From NCBI GenBank assembly GCA_903871605.1, contig CAIQHF010000051.1:62001-126000 (forward strand): 64,000 bases of DNA, read 5' to 3'. Positions 1 through 8,578 of this stretch are shown here, piece by piece (position 1 is the stretch's first letter; the number at the start of each line of letters is the position of its first letter). Both the position numbers and the translations under genes were made by a program. The notes under the pieces are model-generated. The model worked only from the letters and a program-made list of their open reading frames with translations, was not told the origin of the DNA and did no database searches. The DNA is from an uncultured Sphingomonadaceae bacterium (GTDB lineage: Bacteria; Pseudomonadota; Alphaproteobacteria; Sphingomonadales; Sphingomonadaceae).

Positions 1-425
1 CGGATCAGGCCGATGACGGTGCCGATCATCCCCATTGCGGGGGCGGCATCGGCGGCCGCGCGCCAAACCGCATGGACCGCGGCGTGACGTTCCGCACGCG
101 CGGCGAGCTCGGCCTGCGCCCAGGCGGCGAAGCTGTTGGGATCGCGCGAGTCGGACAGCTTGACCGCGGCACGCGCGAGGAAGCTCTCGACCACGGGTGC
201 ACGGTCTGCGGTGGCGAGGCCGCCATGGTGGGTGCGTTCGACGATCCGGTTGACCGCGACACGCGCGGCCTGCGCCTCGGCGTCGGCGCGCGTGCGGACC
301 AGCGGCCCAAGCGATGCGATCGCCCGCGCGAGATCGCGTCCCGTCGACCGCATCGCGGCAACCAGCGCCGCGCCGCCGAACACCAGCAGGATCGCGACCG
401 GGTCCAGGAAAATCGCGCCGTTCAC
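1..425 (-). CDS. MotA/TolQ/ExbB-family proton channel subunit (partial, 3' end beyond left edge)
   Basis: Minus-strand reading frame open to the left edge, about 141 residues visible from a GTG at 425. The N-terminus is a hydrophobic helix containing VAILLVFGGAALVAAM. A charged helical stretch follows, and then AAPAMGMIGTVIGLI, which is the MotA/ExbB/TolQ pore-helix signature (P-x-x-G-x-x-G-T-V-x-G-L). A stator-type subunit that conducts protons with a MotB-like partner is therefore expected, and the partner would lie outside the window. The gene diverges from flgB, so the two share the 426-661 control region. It is not the main MotA, which is present at 9572. It may be an accessory stator or flagellar assembly factor. 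The alternative ATG at 433 runs into a stop after three codons, which favours GTG. Confidence 0.75.
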   Translation of the reverse strand, partial: MNGAIFLDPVAILLVFGGAALVAAMRSTGRDLARAIASLGPLVRTRADAEAQAARVAVNRIVERTHHGGLATADRAPVVESFLARAAVKLSDSRDPNSFAAWAQAELAARAERHAAVHAVWRAAADAAPAMGMIGTVIGLI

Positions 426-453
426 TTGGCCATCGCCCCCACACCAGACCAGC

Positions 454-511
454 CGGCAAGCCGACCGGCAAAAAATTGCCGCCCGCCGGCAAGACGTTGC
501 CGCCATTGCCG
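454..511. promoter_or_regulatory. Paired palindromic enhancer-like sites upstream of flgB
   Basis: Two copies of the dyad CGGCAA-N4-TTGCCG lie at 466-481 and 487-502. Their centres are exactly 21 bp apart, i.e. two helical turns. Single half-sites CGGCAA (454-459) and TTGCCG (506-511) flank them. They sit 55-100 bp upstream of a sigma-54 -24/-12 element. That is the expected place for an enhancer-binding activator of the FlbD/FleQ type, and the half-sites resemble Caulobacter ftr elements. The activator identity is inferred; no such gene is in the window. Confidence 0.65.
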
Positions 512-555
512 TCGGTGGGCGCAAAGCCCCCGTATCGCCCCCTCGCCGCCGAAAC

Positions 556-570
556 TGGCACGCCCGTTGC
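556..570 (+). promoter_or_regulatory. Sigma-54 (RpoN) promoter of the flgB operon
   Basis: TGGCACG-N4-TTGC matches the -24/-12 consensus essentially perfectly (GG at 557-558, GC at 569-570). Transcription would start near 582, leaving a leader of about 80 nt before flgB. Rod and hook genes are commonly RpoN-dependent class II genes in alphaproteobacteria, so content and position agree. Confidence 0.85.
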
Positions 571-661
571 ATCAACACGAGCGGACCGCTGCAGCCGACC
601 CCTTCGAGACCAAGGACGGCAGCGGCGGACGAAGATTTAGAGGCGGGACGAAAGAAAGATC

Positions 662-1021
662 ATGGGCAGCGACGCGCTCTTCGGAATCCACGGCACCGCG
701 CTCGAGATACGCTCGCAGCGGATGGCGGTGCTCGCCTCCAACATCGCCAACGCCGGCACGCCCGGCTTCAAGGCACGCGACGTCGATTTCTCGAAGGCGC
801 TCGACAGCGCCAGCGGCAACGATGGCACGAGCGCCAGCGCCGCGGTCTCGGACAACATGGCCTATCGCGTCCCCGTCCAGAGCTCACTCGACGGCAACAC
901 CGTCGAGCTCCCCGTCGAGCAGACGCAGTTCGCCGAGAATGCGATCGCCTACAAGACCACGCTGCAATTCCTGCAGGGCCGTGTCGACACGGTGATGCAG
1001 GCGCTCAAGGGAGACAATTGA
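662..1021 (+). CDS. flgB: Flagellar basal-body rod protein FlgB
   Basis: 119 aa, normal for FlgB. It forms the proximal rod segment in the periplasm and is exported by the flagellar type III system, so it has no Sec signal. The N-terminal flagellar rod signature LASNIANAGTPGFKARDVDF is clear at about residues 22-41, and the C-terminus is the usual amphipathic helix. It is the first gene of the flg operon, 80-90 bp downstream of the sigma-54 promoter. A purine-rich stretch (GAAAGAAAG) serves as ribosome binding site. The stop codon shares one base with the ATG of flgC. Confidence 0.95.
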   Translation: MGSDALFGIHGTALEIRSQRMAVLASNIANAGTPGFKARDVDFSKALDSASGNDGTSASAAVSDNMAYRVPVQSSLDGNTVELPVEQTQFAENAIAYKTTLQFLQGRVDTVMQALKGDN

Positions 1022-1425
1022 TGAGCGCACCCATGTCGGTGTTCGACATCGCCGGTCGCGCGATGTCGGCGCAGATCGTCCGGCTCAACACCGTCGCCTC
1101 GAACATGGCCAATGCGGGCACGGTGTCGTCCACCAAGGAGGGCGCCTATCGTGCGCTCAAGCCCGTGTTCACCGAGGTCAGCGACGCGCCGGGCGTGTCG
1201 ACCGTCAAGGTCGGCCAGGTCGTCCAGTCCGACACCGAGCCGACCAAGCGCCACGACCCCGCCAATCCGCTGGCCGACAAGAATGGCGATGTCTGGGATG
1301 CCGGCGTCGATAGCGCGTCCGAGCTCGTCGATATGATCGAGACGCAGCGCCAGTATCAGAACAACGTCCAGGTCATGCAGACCGCGAAGACACTCACCCT
1401 CGATACGCTGAGGATCGAAAAATGA
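1021..1425 (+). CDS. flgC: Flagellar basal-body rod protein FlgC
   Basis: 134 aa, the usual FlgC length. It is a proximal rod component that stacks with FlgB and FlgF. The N-terminal rod motif is present as RLNTVASNMANAGTVSSTKE, and the C-terminal module contains DMIETQRQYQNNVQVMQTAK, typical of axial proteins. The ATG at 1021 overlaps the flgB stop. A much longer upstream extension of the same frame exists but would cross flgB entirely and is not credible. The stop overlaps flgD by 4 bp. Confidence 0.95.
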   Translation: MSAPMSVFDIAGRAMSAQIVRLNTVASNMANAGTVSSTKEGAYRALKPVFTEVSDAPGVSTVKVGQVVQSDTEPTKRHDPANPLADKNGDVWDAGVDSASELVDMIETQRQYQNNVQVMQTAKTLTLDTLRIEK

Positions 1426-2108
1426 CCGTGACGAGCACCACCGCCTCGAGCAGCTATCTCGATAGCCTGCGCACCAACAGCACGACCGCGACCGCCGCCA
1501 CGACGGCGGGAAGCTCGACGATCGACCAGGCGGGCTTCCTCAAGCTGCTCACCGCGCAGATGACCAACCAGGATCCGACCGCGCCGATGGATTCGAACAC
1601 GATGGTCCAGCAGCTCAGCGAGATGTCGACGGTCTCGGGCATCACCGAGATGAACAGCTCGATGAAGTCGCTGGTCTCCGAGCTCACCAGCAACCGCATC
1701 GGCGATGCGGCGAGCTGGATCGGCAAGGCCGCGCTGCTCTCCTCCTCGACCGCGCAGCCGCTCACCAATGGCGGCTATGCCGGCGAGATCACGCTGCCGT
1801 CGGACGCGACCAGCATGAACGTCAGCCTGGTCGATAGCAGCGGCAAGTCGGTCTATTCCGAGACGCTCGGCAGCCAGAAGGCCGGCACCGTCGATTTCGC
1901 CTGGGACGGCACCGAGGCCGACGGCACGACCGCGACCGGCCCGCTCTCGGTGGTCGTCTCCGCCGCCGGCGCCTCGGGCGCGATCGCACCCACCGTCTCG
2001 ACCTGGTCGACGATCACCGGGGTGCAGTCGCCCGCCGGTGGCAGCTCGGCCGAGCTCACCACCACGCTCGGCACGGTCGCCCCGACCGACGTGCTCAGCC
2101 TCTCCTGA
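1422..2108 (+). CDS. flgD: Flagellar hook-capping protein FlgD
   Basis: 228 aa. FlgD caps the growing hook and guides FlgE polymerisation. The N-terminal capping domain carries AGFLKLLTAQMTNQDPTAPM, followed by a heptad-like MVQQLSEMSTVSGITEMNSS helix. The C-terminal half is a FlgD Ig-like/tudor region with the DFAWDGTEADGTTA loop characteristic of the family. Ser/Thr-rich, no cysteine and no signal peptide, as expected for a type III substrate. Coupled to flgC by an ATGA overlap. Confidence 0.93.
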   Translation: MTVTSTTASSSYLDSLRTNSTTATAATTAGSSTIDQAGFLKLLTAQMTNQDPTAPMDSNTMVQQLSEMSTVSGITEMNSSMKSLVSELTSNRIGDAASWIGKAALLSSSTAQPLTNGGYAGEITLPSDATSMNVSLVDSSGKSVYSETLGSQKAGTVDFAWDGTEADGTTATGPLSVVVSAAGASGAIAPTVSTWSTITGVQSPAGGSSAELTTTLGTVAPTDVLSLS

Positions 2109-2134
2109 TCCCCTTCCGACACGGAGCATAAGCC

Positions 2135-3433
2135 ATGTCCTTCTACACCTCGCTTTCGGGCCTCAACGCCGCGCAGACCGACCTCAACGTCACCTCGAAC
2201 AACATCGCCAATGTCGGCACCACCGGCTTCAAGTCGAGCACCGCGGAATTCGGCGATCTGATCTCGTCCTCGGCGTTCCAGGCGCAGAACACCGTCATCG
2301 GCCAGGGCACCCAGCTCAAGAGCATCAGCCAGGAATTCTCGCAGGGCTCGCAGGAGACGACCAGCCGCGCGCTCGACCTGATGATCTCGGGGTCGGGCTT
2401 CTTCGTCACCAAGGCGGCGGGCACCGGCGCGCAGGTGAGCTTCACGCGCGACGGCAGCTTCAGCGTCAACGGTCAGAACGACGTCGTCGATTCGACCGGT
2501 GCCGCGCTGCAGGTGCTCCCCGTCGACAGCCTCGGCAACGTCACCGCGACGGGCACCGGCGCGACCCAGAGCCTGCACGTCCCCGCCACCAACGGCACCG
2601 CCAAGGCGACCAGCAACGTCAGCCTGTCGATCACGCTGCCCTCGAGCGCCGACCTCCCGGCCGCACGCGCGGCCTATGCGACGAGCGGCTACACGTTCAG
2701 CCCGACCGACGCGAACAGCTACAACAACGCAACCTCGACCACCGTCTATGACTCGGCGGGCAACGCGATCCCCGCGACGGTCTATTATGTCCACACCGCG
2801 GCGGCCGACGCGACCACCACGCCCGCGACGCCCAGCACCTGGGTGGCGCACACCTTCGTCGGCGACAAGGAGGTGTTCCCCGCCGGCACGACGACCGCGC
2901 CGACGCTGAGCTTCGATGCGAGCGGCACGATGACCTCGACCGCGTCGCAGACCTACGGCGCGGTTTCGCCGACGGGCGCCTCGGCACCGCTCACGCTGAC
3001 GATCAACTATGGCAGCGCGACCAAGGAGGGCAGCTACGCCTTCTCGACCGTCGCCTCCTCGCAGGACGGCAACACCGTCGGCAAGCTCAGCAACCTGACG
3101 GTCGACGCCAGCGGCCTGGTCAGCGCGACCTATTCGGACAGCTCGACGGTCGCGCTCGGCAAGGTCGCGGTCGCGACCTTCGCCAATCCGAGCGGCCTGC
3201 ACCAGGCCGGCAATACCGACTGGACCGCGACCGGCGCCAGCGGCGCGGCGCAGATCGCCGCCGCCAATACCGACGGGCGCGGCGCGATCGCCTCTGGCGC
3301 GCTCGAGACGTCGAACGTCGATCTCACCGCCGAGCTGGTCAATCTGATCTCGGCGCAGCGCAACTTCCAGGCGAACGCCAAGGCGATCGATACCGACAAG
3401 CAGATGCTCTCCAGCATCATCAACCTGCAGTGA
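2135..3433 (+). CDS. flgE: Flagellar hook protein FlgE
   Basis: 432 aa. It polymerises into the hook, the universal joint between rod and filament. The N-terminal rod motif is LNVTSNNIANVGTTGFKSST, and a central variable domain (about 80-330) has low-complexity Ser/Thr/Ala sequence. The C-terminal domain contains ALETSNVDLTAELVNLISAQ and a final helix ending KQMLSSIINLQ. It starts 26 bp after flgD with a GGAG ribosome binding site. Length and domain order are normal for a short alphaproteobacterial FlgE. Confidence 0.94.
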   Translation: MSFYTSLSGLNAAQTDLNVTSNNIANVGTTGFKSSTAEFGDLISSSAFQAQNTVIGQGTQLKSISQEFSQGSQETTSRALDLMISGSGFFVTKAAGTGAQVSFTRDGSFSVNGQNDVVDSTGAALQVLPVDSLGNVTATGTGATQSLHVPATNGTAKATSNVSLSITLPSSADLPAARAAYATSGYTFSPTDANSYNNATSTTVYDSAGNAIPATVYYVHTAAADATTTPATPSTWVAHTFVGDKEVFPAGTTTAPTLSFDASGTMTSTASQTYGAVSPTGASAPLTLTINYGSATKEGSYAFSTVASSQDGNTVGKLSNLTVDASGLVSATYSDSSTVALGKVAVATFANPSGLHQAGNTDWTATGASGAAQIAAANTDGRGAIASGALETSNVDLTAELVNLISAQRNFQANAKAIDTDKQMLSSIINLQ

Positions 3434-3462
3434 TAGCCAACGGCTAGCCGAGGAACGCCGAG

Positions 3463-4212
3463 ATGGATCAGCTGATCTACACATCGCTCTCCGCGATGAA
3501 GACGCTCATGGCCAAGCAGGTGATGACGGCGAACAACCTCGCCAACGTCAACACCACCGGCTTCCGTGGCGACATGACCAACAGCGAGGCTGTCTATCTC
3601 GGCTCGGGCGACGGCAGCGTGTCGGCGCGTGCGCAGGCCGCCAACGGCAAGGACAGCCCCGACATGGGCGCCGGCGCGGCGGTCGCCACGGGCCGCAGCC
3701 TCGACGTCTCGCTCGACGGCGACGCGCTGCTCGCGGTGCAGGCCACCGACGGCACCGAGGCCTATACGCGCCGCGGCGACCTGCAGGTCGCCGACAGCGG
3801 ATTGCTCACCACCGGCGACGGCCTGCCCGTAATGGGCGAAGGCGGCCCGATCACGCTGCCGCCCGCCGACAGCGTCAAGATCGACAAGACCGGCGTGATC
3901 TGGCTCGTGCCGCTGGGCGGCGATCCCAACGCGCCCGTCCAGGCGGATCACATCAAGCTGGTCTCCGCCAAGGGATCGAGCATCGCCAAGGGCGAGGACG
4001 GGCTGTTCCACGTCGCCGACAATGGCGCACTGCCCTCCGATCCGACCGCGCGGCTGACCACGGGCTCGCTCGAAGGCTCCAACGTCAACGTCACCAAGAC
4101 GCTGACCGACATGATCGACGCCAGCCGTGCCTGGGAGACGCAGGTCAAGATGCTCTCGGGCGCGAAGGAGATGGATACCTCCACCGCCGAGCTGATGAAC
4201 GTCCAGGACTGA
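3463..4212 (+). CDS. flgF: Flagellar basal-body rod protein FlgF
   Basis: 249 aa. A proximal rod protein that sits just below FlgG. It begins MDQLIYTSLSAMKTLMAKQV, has the rod motif NNLANVNTTGFRGD, a central FlgE/F/G beta domain with EAYTRRGDLQVADSGLLTT, and the C-terminal SLEGSNVNVTKTLTDMIDAS. It sits between flgE and flgG in canonical order, with GAGG upstream of the ATG. The 47-bp gap to flgG is built of repeated CCGA/GACC words and holds the flgG ribosome binding site. Confidence 0.93.
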   Translation: MDQLIYTSLSAMKTLMAKQVMTANNLANVNTTGFRGDMTNSEAVYLGSGDGSVSARAQAANGKDSPDMGAGAAVATGRSLDVSLDGDALLAVQATDGTEAYTRRGDLQVADSGLLTTGDGLPVMGEGGPITLPPADSVKIDKTGVIWLVPLGGDPNAPVQADHIKLVSAKGSSIAKGEDGLFHVADNGALPSDPTARLTTGSLEGSNVNVTKTLTDMIDASRAWETQVKMLSGAKEMDTSTAELMNVQD

Positions 4213-4259
4213 CCCCGACCGACCGACCCAGACCGACCGAAATCTAAGGACCGACCGCC

Positions 4260-5048
4260 ATGACCAACGCCGCCCTCCATGTCGCCCGCACCGGCCTCGA
4301 TGCCCAGCAGGAGCGCATGCAAGTCATCGCCAACAACATCTCGAACGTCAACACGACGGGCTTCAAGCGCGACCGTGCCAATTTCCAGACGCTCGCCTAT
4401 CAATATACGACGGCGCCGGGCGCGACCTCGTCGGGCGACGACAAATATGCCCAGGGCACCGCGCTCGGCGGCGGCGTCCAGCTGACCGGCACGTCGCGCT
4501 CGGACACGCAGGGCTCGCTCAGCCAGACGGGCAATTCGCTCGACGTCGCGATCCAGGGCGCCGGCTTCTTTCAGATCCAGCAGCCCGACGGCACGATCGC
4601 CTATACGCGCGACGGCACCTTCACGCTGTCGTCCGAGGGCCAGGTGGTGACCACCGACGGGCGCGCGCTGATCCCCAACATCCAGGTGCCCGACGGCGCC
4701 ACCAACATCACGATCGGCGCCGATGGCACCGTTTCGGCGACGGTCGCCAATGCCACCACCTCGACGCAGCTCGGCAAGATCCAGCTGGCGAGCTTCGTCA
4801 ACCCGACCGGCCTCAAGGCCGAGAGCAACAACCTGCTCACCGAGACTCAGGCATCGGGCACGCCGCAGCTCGGCGACGCCGGTACCGAGGGGCGCGGCAC
4901 GCTGGTCCAGGGTTCGCTCGAAGCCTCGAACGTCGACGTCACGCAGGAGCTCGTCGACATGATCGAGACGCAGCGCGCCTACGAAGTCAATTCGAAGATG
5001 ATCAAGGCGACCGACGAGATGCTGCAATTCGCCAACCAGAACATGTGA
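4260..5048 (+). CDS. flgG: Flagellar distal rod protein FlgG
   Basis: 262 aa, the standard FlgG length. It forms the distal rod that passes through the P and L rings. Signatures: N-terminal VIANNISNVNTTGFKRDRAN, the AGFFQIQQPDGTIAYTRDG segment shared by FlgE/F/G, and C-terminal GSLEASNVDVTQELVDMIET followed by QRAYEVNSKMIKATDEML. A TAAGGA ribosome binding site lies 10 nt upstream of ATG 4260. Overlaps the GTG start assigned to flgH by 4 bp. Confidence 0.95.
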   Translation: MTNAALHVARTGLDAQQERMQVIANNISNVNTTGFKRDRANFQTLAYQYTTAPGATSSGDDKYAQGTALGGGVQLTGTSRSDTQGSLSQTGNSLDVAIQGAGFFQIQQPDGTIAYTRDGTFTLSSEGQVVTTDGRALIPNIQVPDGATNITIGADGTVSATVANATTSTQLGKIQLASFVNPTGLKAESNNLLTETQASGTPQLGDAGTEGRGTLVQGSLEASNVDVTQELVDMIETQRAYEVNSKMIKATDEMLQFANQNM

Positions 5049-5761
5049 TCGGCATGCGCGTGATGACATCCCGTTCGCTCCGCCTGCCGCTCGCGGCGCT
5101 CGGCCTCTCGCTGGTGATCGCGACGCTCGCGGCGCCGCAGCCTGCGCACGCGCGCAAGAAGGACAAGGCGGCGAAGGTCAGCGAATACGCGCCGACCCTC
5201 GCGCCGATCCAGCCGGTCAACGCGCCCAACGGATCGATCTTCCAGACCTCGATGGGCTATGCGCCGCTGACCTCGGGTTCGCGCGCCTCGTCGATCGGCG
5301 ATCTCGTCACGATCGTGCTCGTCGAGAGCACACAGGCGGCGAAGACCAATTCGGCATCGACCGACCGCTCGGGCAATATCAGCATCACGCCGCCGACCAC
5401 CGGACCGTTGTCCTTCTTCAAGTCGACCGACGCCTCGGTCGGCGCGGGCGGCACGTTCGCGGGCAAGGGCGCCGCGCAGCAATCCAACCAGCTGTCCGGC
5501 GCGATCTCGGTGACGATCGCGCAAATCTATCCCAACGGCACCTTCCTGCTGCGCGGCGAGAAGCATCTGACGCTCAACCGCGGCGACGAGGTGATCCAGA
5601 TTTCCGGCATCGTCCGCGCCTCGGACATCGATTCGACCAACAGCGTGCCGTCGACGCGCATCGCCGACGCGCACATCACCTATACCGGCAAGGGCGAGAT
5701 CGCGCGCGCGAGCACGCAGGGCTGGCTCGGCCGCTTCTTCTCGCGCGTCAGCCCGTTTTGA
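5045..5761 (+). CDS. flgH: Flagellar L-ring protein FlgH (lipobox cysteine absent)
   Basis: 238 aa. Forms the outer-membrane L ring around the rod. The FlgH core is clear: SIGDLVTIVLVESTQAAKTN, ISVTIAQIYPNGTFLLRGEK, and the end VIQISGIVRASDIDSTNSVP. The signal region (LRLPLAALGLSLVIATLAAP, then QPAHA before a lysine-rich stretch) has no cysteine at all. The usual lipobox is therefore missing and cleavage by signal peptidase I after AHA is predicted, so the protein would not be a lipoprotein. Starts considered: GTG 5045 (4-bp overlap with flgG, chosen), ATG 5054, ATG 5063; all keep the signal peptide. Confidence 0.9.
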   Translation: MIGMRVMTSRSLRLPLAALGLSLVIATLAAPQPAHARKKDKAAKVSEYAPTLAPIQPVNAPNGSIFQTSMGYAPLTSGSRASSIGDLVTIVLVESTQAAKTNSASTDRSGNISITPPTTGPLSFFKSTDASVGAGGTFAGKGAAQQSNQLSGAISVTIAQIYPNGTFLLRGEKHLTLNRGDEVIQISGIVRASDIDSTNSVPSTRIADAHITYTGKGEIARASTQGWLGRFFSRVSPF

Positions 5762-5763
5762 GG

Positions 5764-6873
5764 ATGAACCGGACCGTGAAGCGCCTCATCCTTCTCGTCG
5801 TCGCAACGCTCGCCGGGCTTGCCGCGCCCGCGCACGCCGATCGTCTCAAGGACATCGGCTCGTGGCAGGGGCTGCGCTCCAACCAGCTGACCGGCTACGG
5901 CATCGTCGTGGGTCTCTCGGGCACCGGCGACGACAGCCTCGAATATGCCACGCAGGCGATGAAGGGCGTCGCCTCGCGCTTCGGTCTGCAGATTCCCGCC
6001 GGCGTCAACCCGGCGACCAAGAACGCCGCCGCGGTGCTGATCACCGCCGACCTGCCCGCCTTCGCCAAGCCCGGCCAGACGCTCGACATCACCGTCTCGG
6101 CGCTGGGCAAGGCGAAGAGCCTGCGCGGCGGCACGCTGATCATGGCGCCGCTGGTCGGCGCCGACGGCCAGATCTACGCGATGGCACAGGGCAATCTCGC
6201 GGTCGGCGGGCTCGGCGTCTCGGCAGCCGACGGCTCCAACGTCGTCATCAACGTGCCGACCGCGGGCCGCATCCCCGGCGGCGCCACGGTGGAGCGCGCG
6301 GTCGACGCCGGCTTCGCCACCGCGCCGACGATCAACTTCAACCTGGGCGAGGCCGATCTCACCACCGTTCAGCGCGTCGCCGCCGCGATCAATCGCCAGA
6401 TCGGCGCCGGTCGCGCCGAGGCGATCGATGCCACCACCGTCGCGATCACCGCGCCCCCGGGCGCCGAGAGCCGCACGATGCTGATGTCGCAGCTCGAGGA
6501 CATCGACGTCACCCCCGCCGATGCGCCCGCGCGCGTGGTCGTCAACGCGCGGACGGGAACGGTCGTCATCAACGGTGCGGTGCGCATCGCACCGGCCGCG
6601 GTCAGCCACGGCAAGCTCACCGTCAAGGTCGACGAGAAGCCGCAGGTGTCGCAGCCCGGGCCCTTTTCGAATGGAACCACCCAGGTCGTGCCCAACAGCG
6701 CGATCTCGGTGGAGGAACATCATTCGCCGATGTTCCAGCTCGATGGCGGGGCCAGCCTCGCCGACATCGTCAAGGCGGTCAACGTCATCGGGGCATCCCC
6801 CGCCGACCTCGTCGCCATCCTCGAAGCGCTCAAGCAAGCCGGCGCCATGAAAGCGGATTTGATCATCCTATGA
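5764..6873 (+). CDS. flgI: Flagellar P-ring protein FlgI
   Basis: 369 aa. Builds the periplasmic P ring in the peptidoglycan layer. A Sec signal peptide (KRLILLVVATLAGLAAPAHA, then DRLKDIGSWQG) is followed by the FlgI hallmark LTGYGIVVGLSGTGD. The rest is colinear with the family, including QTLDITVSALGKAKSLRGGT and the C-terminal SLADIVKAVNVIGASPADLV. ATG 5764 follows the flgH stop by 2 bp; a TTG at 5758 giving a 4-bp overlap is an alternative. Stop overlaps flgJ by 4 bp. Confidence 0.95.
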   Translation: MNRTVKRLILLVVATLAGLAAPAHADRLKDIGSWQGLRSNQLTGYGIVVGLSGTGDDSLEYATQAMKGVASRFGLQIPAGVNPATKNAAAVLITADLPAFAKPGQTLDITVSALGKAKSLRGGTLIMAPLVGADGQIYAMAQGNLAVGGLGVSAADGSNVVINVPTAGRIPGGATVERAVDAGFATAPTINFNLGEADLTTVQRVAAAINRQIGAGRAEAIDATTVAITAPPGAESRTMLMSQLEDIDVTPADAPARVVVNARTGTVVINGAVRIAPAAVSHGKLTVKVDEKPQVSQPGPFSNGTTQVVPNSAISVEEHHSPMFQLDGGASLADIVKAVNVIGASPADLVAILEALKQAGAMKADLIIL

Positions 6874-7217
6874 TCCAGCTAGCCCCCACCCCCGTCACCG
6901 CCGCGACCGCGACCGCCGGTCAGTCGGACGCGCAGAAGGCGAAGCTCAAATCGGCCGCGCAGGCGTTCGAGGCGGTGTTCCTGCGTCAGATGATCGGATC
7001 GATGCGCTCGGCCAGCCTCGGCGACGGCATGTTCGACAACGAGGCGACCAACACCTTCCAGGACATGGCCGACAGCAAGGCGGCGGACGCGATGTCCAAG
7101 AAGGGCGTGCTCCACATCGCCGACCTGCTGGTCAAGCAGCTCGGCCCGATCGCCGCCAAGGAAGAGGCCAAGGTCGCGACGCCGGGCGCGCCCGCTGCCG
7201 AAAGCCCCCTGCCATGA
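6870..7217 (+). CDS. flgJ: Rod-binding protein FlgJ, single-domain form
   Basis: 115 aa, only the N-terminal rod-binding/scaffold domain: AQAFEAVFLRQMIGSMRSAS, then DNEATNTFQDMADSKAADAM. The C-terminal glucosaminidase domain of enterobacterial FlgJ is absent. That is usual in alphaproteobacteria, where a separate lytic enzyme (SltF type) opens the wall. The gene is linked to flgI and flgK by ATGA overlaps on both sides. The proline/alanine-rich tail is probably disordered. Confidence 0.9.
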   Translation: MIQLAPTPVTAATATAGQSDAQKAKLKSAAQAFEAVFLRQMIGSMRSASLGDGMFDNEATNTFQDMADSKAADAMSKKGVLHIADLLVKQLGPIAAKEEAKVATPGAPAAESPLP

Positions 7218-8566
7218 GCGATCTTCTTTCGATCGGCGCCTCGGGCGTCCGCGCCTATGGCACCGCGCTCGCGGCGATCGGCAACAATGTCTCGAACGCC
7301 GATACGCCCGGCTATACGCGGCGCACCGTCTCGCTCACCGAGAATACGGCGAGCGACGGGATCGGCGGCCTGTCGACCTCGCTCGGGCAGTTCGGTGGCG
7401 TCGACACCAGCGAGGTCGGCCGCGCGTGGAACGATTTCCAGGCGGCCGCCGCGCGCTCGTCGAACAGCGATGCGGGCGCCGCCGACGCACGCGCGACCTG
7501 GCTCGGCAATGCCGAGACCGCGCTCAACGACGGCACCAGCGGCGTCGGCCAGAGCGCCACCGCGATCTTCACCGCGGGCGACACGCTCGCCGCCGATCCG
7601 GGCAGCACCGGCAGCCGCAATGCCTTCCTCGCCTCGATCGGCCAAACCGCTTCGGCGATGAACACGACCGCGACCGCGCTTGCCCAGACCTCGAGCGGCA
7701 TCGCGAGCGCGGCGCAGACCACCGTCCAGACGGTCAACGCCGATCTCGACCAGCTCGACAAGATCAACACCGCGCTCGCCAACCAGCCGAGCGGCACCAG
7801 CGCACAGGCCGACCTGCTCGATCAGCGCGACAGCCTGCTCGACGATATTTCGGGCAATGTCGGCATCTCGGTCTCGCTCGCCGGCAACGGCGCGGCGACG
7901 GTGACGCTCGCCAACAGCAACGTCCAGCTCACCCGCGGCGCCAACGGCAGCGGCGCCGGCGCACGCCTGACGCTCGATACAGGCGCCAATGGCGCGCTCG
8001 CCGTGCAGGCGGTGTCCGCCGGCGCGGCGCAGCCTGTCGGCGATACCGGCGGGTCGCTCGGCGGTCTGGTCAGCAGCGCGCAGACCGTCGCCGACCAGCG
8101 CAGCTCGCTCGACAAGATCGCCGCGGACTTCGCTACCGCGCTCAATGGCTGGAACGCCGCGGGCACGACCGCGGCGGGTGCCGCGGGCGGCGCGCTCGTC
8201 ACCGGCACCAGCGCCGCGACGCTCACGGTCGCGACGTCGGACCCGGCGGCGATCGCAGCGGCATCGTCGACCGCCACCAACGGCAATCTGCTCGCCCTCT
8301 CCTCGCTGCGCGGCGCGACCGGGATCGAACAGAGCTGGAGCGGCATGGTCACCGATCAGGGCCAGATCGTCTCGTCGGCCAACAGCGCCCAGACCGCCGC
8401 GGACGCGACCAAGACCGCGGCGTTCAATGCGCGCGACCAGTCAAGCGGGGTCAATCTCGACACCGAGGCGGCCGAGCTGATGCGCTATCAGCAGGCCTAT
8501 AGCGGCGCCGCCAAGGTGATTCAGACTGCCAAGGACACCATGCAGTCGATCCTCGATCTGTTCTGA
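7214..8566 (+). CDS. flgK: Flagellar hook-associated protein 1 FlgK
   Basis: 450 aa. Hook-filament junction protein. The N-terminus has AAIGNNVSNADTPGYTRRTV (the rod/hook motif variant of FlgK), then helices with LDQLDKINTALANQPSGTSA and DLLDQRDSLLDDIS. The C-terminus SGVNLDTEAAELMRYQQAYS and AKVIQTAKDTMQSILDLF is diagnostic. It is shorter than the ~550-residue enteric protein because the central variable domain is reduced, which is common in sphingomonads. Followed 12 bp later by flgL. Confidence 0.93.
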   Translation: MSDLLSIGASGVRAYGTALAAIGNNVSNADTPGYTRRTVSLTENTASDGIGGLSTSLGQFGGVDTSEVGRAWNDFQAAAARSSNSDAGAADARATWLGNAETALNDGTSGVGQSATAIFTAGDTLAADPGSTGSRNAFLASIGQTASAMNTTATALAQTSSGIASAAQTTVQTVNADLDQLDKINTALANQPSGTSAQADLLDQRDSLLDDISGNVGISVSLAGNGAATVTLANSNVQLTRGANGSGAGARLTLDTGANGALAVQAVSAGAAQPVGDTGGSLGGLVSSAQTVADQRSSLDKIAADFATALNGWNAAGTTAAGAAGGALVTGTSAATLTVATSDPAAIAAASSTATNGNLLALSSLRGATGIEQSWSGMVTDQGQIVSSANSAQTAADATKTAAFNARDQSSGVNLDTEAAELMRYQQAYSGAAKVIQTAKDTMQSILDLF

Positions 8567-8578
8567 AGGAACTGAACG

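Noticed and set aside
26..361. A 111-codon minus-strand frame at the left edge
   Set aside because: Arg/Ser/Pro-rich shadow of the MotA-like gene, which has the real pore motif in another frame.
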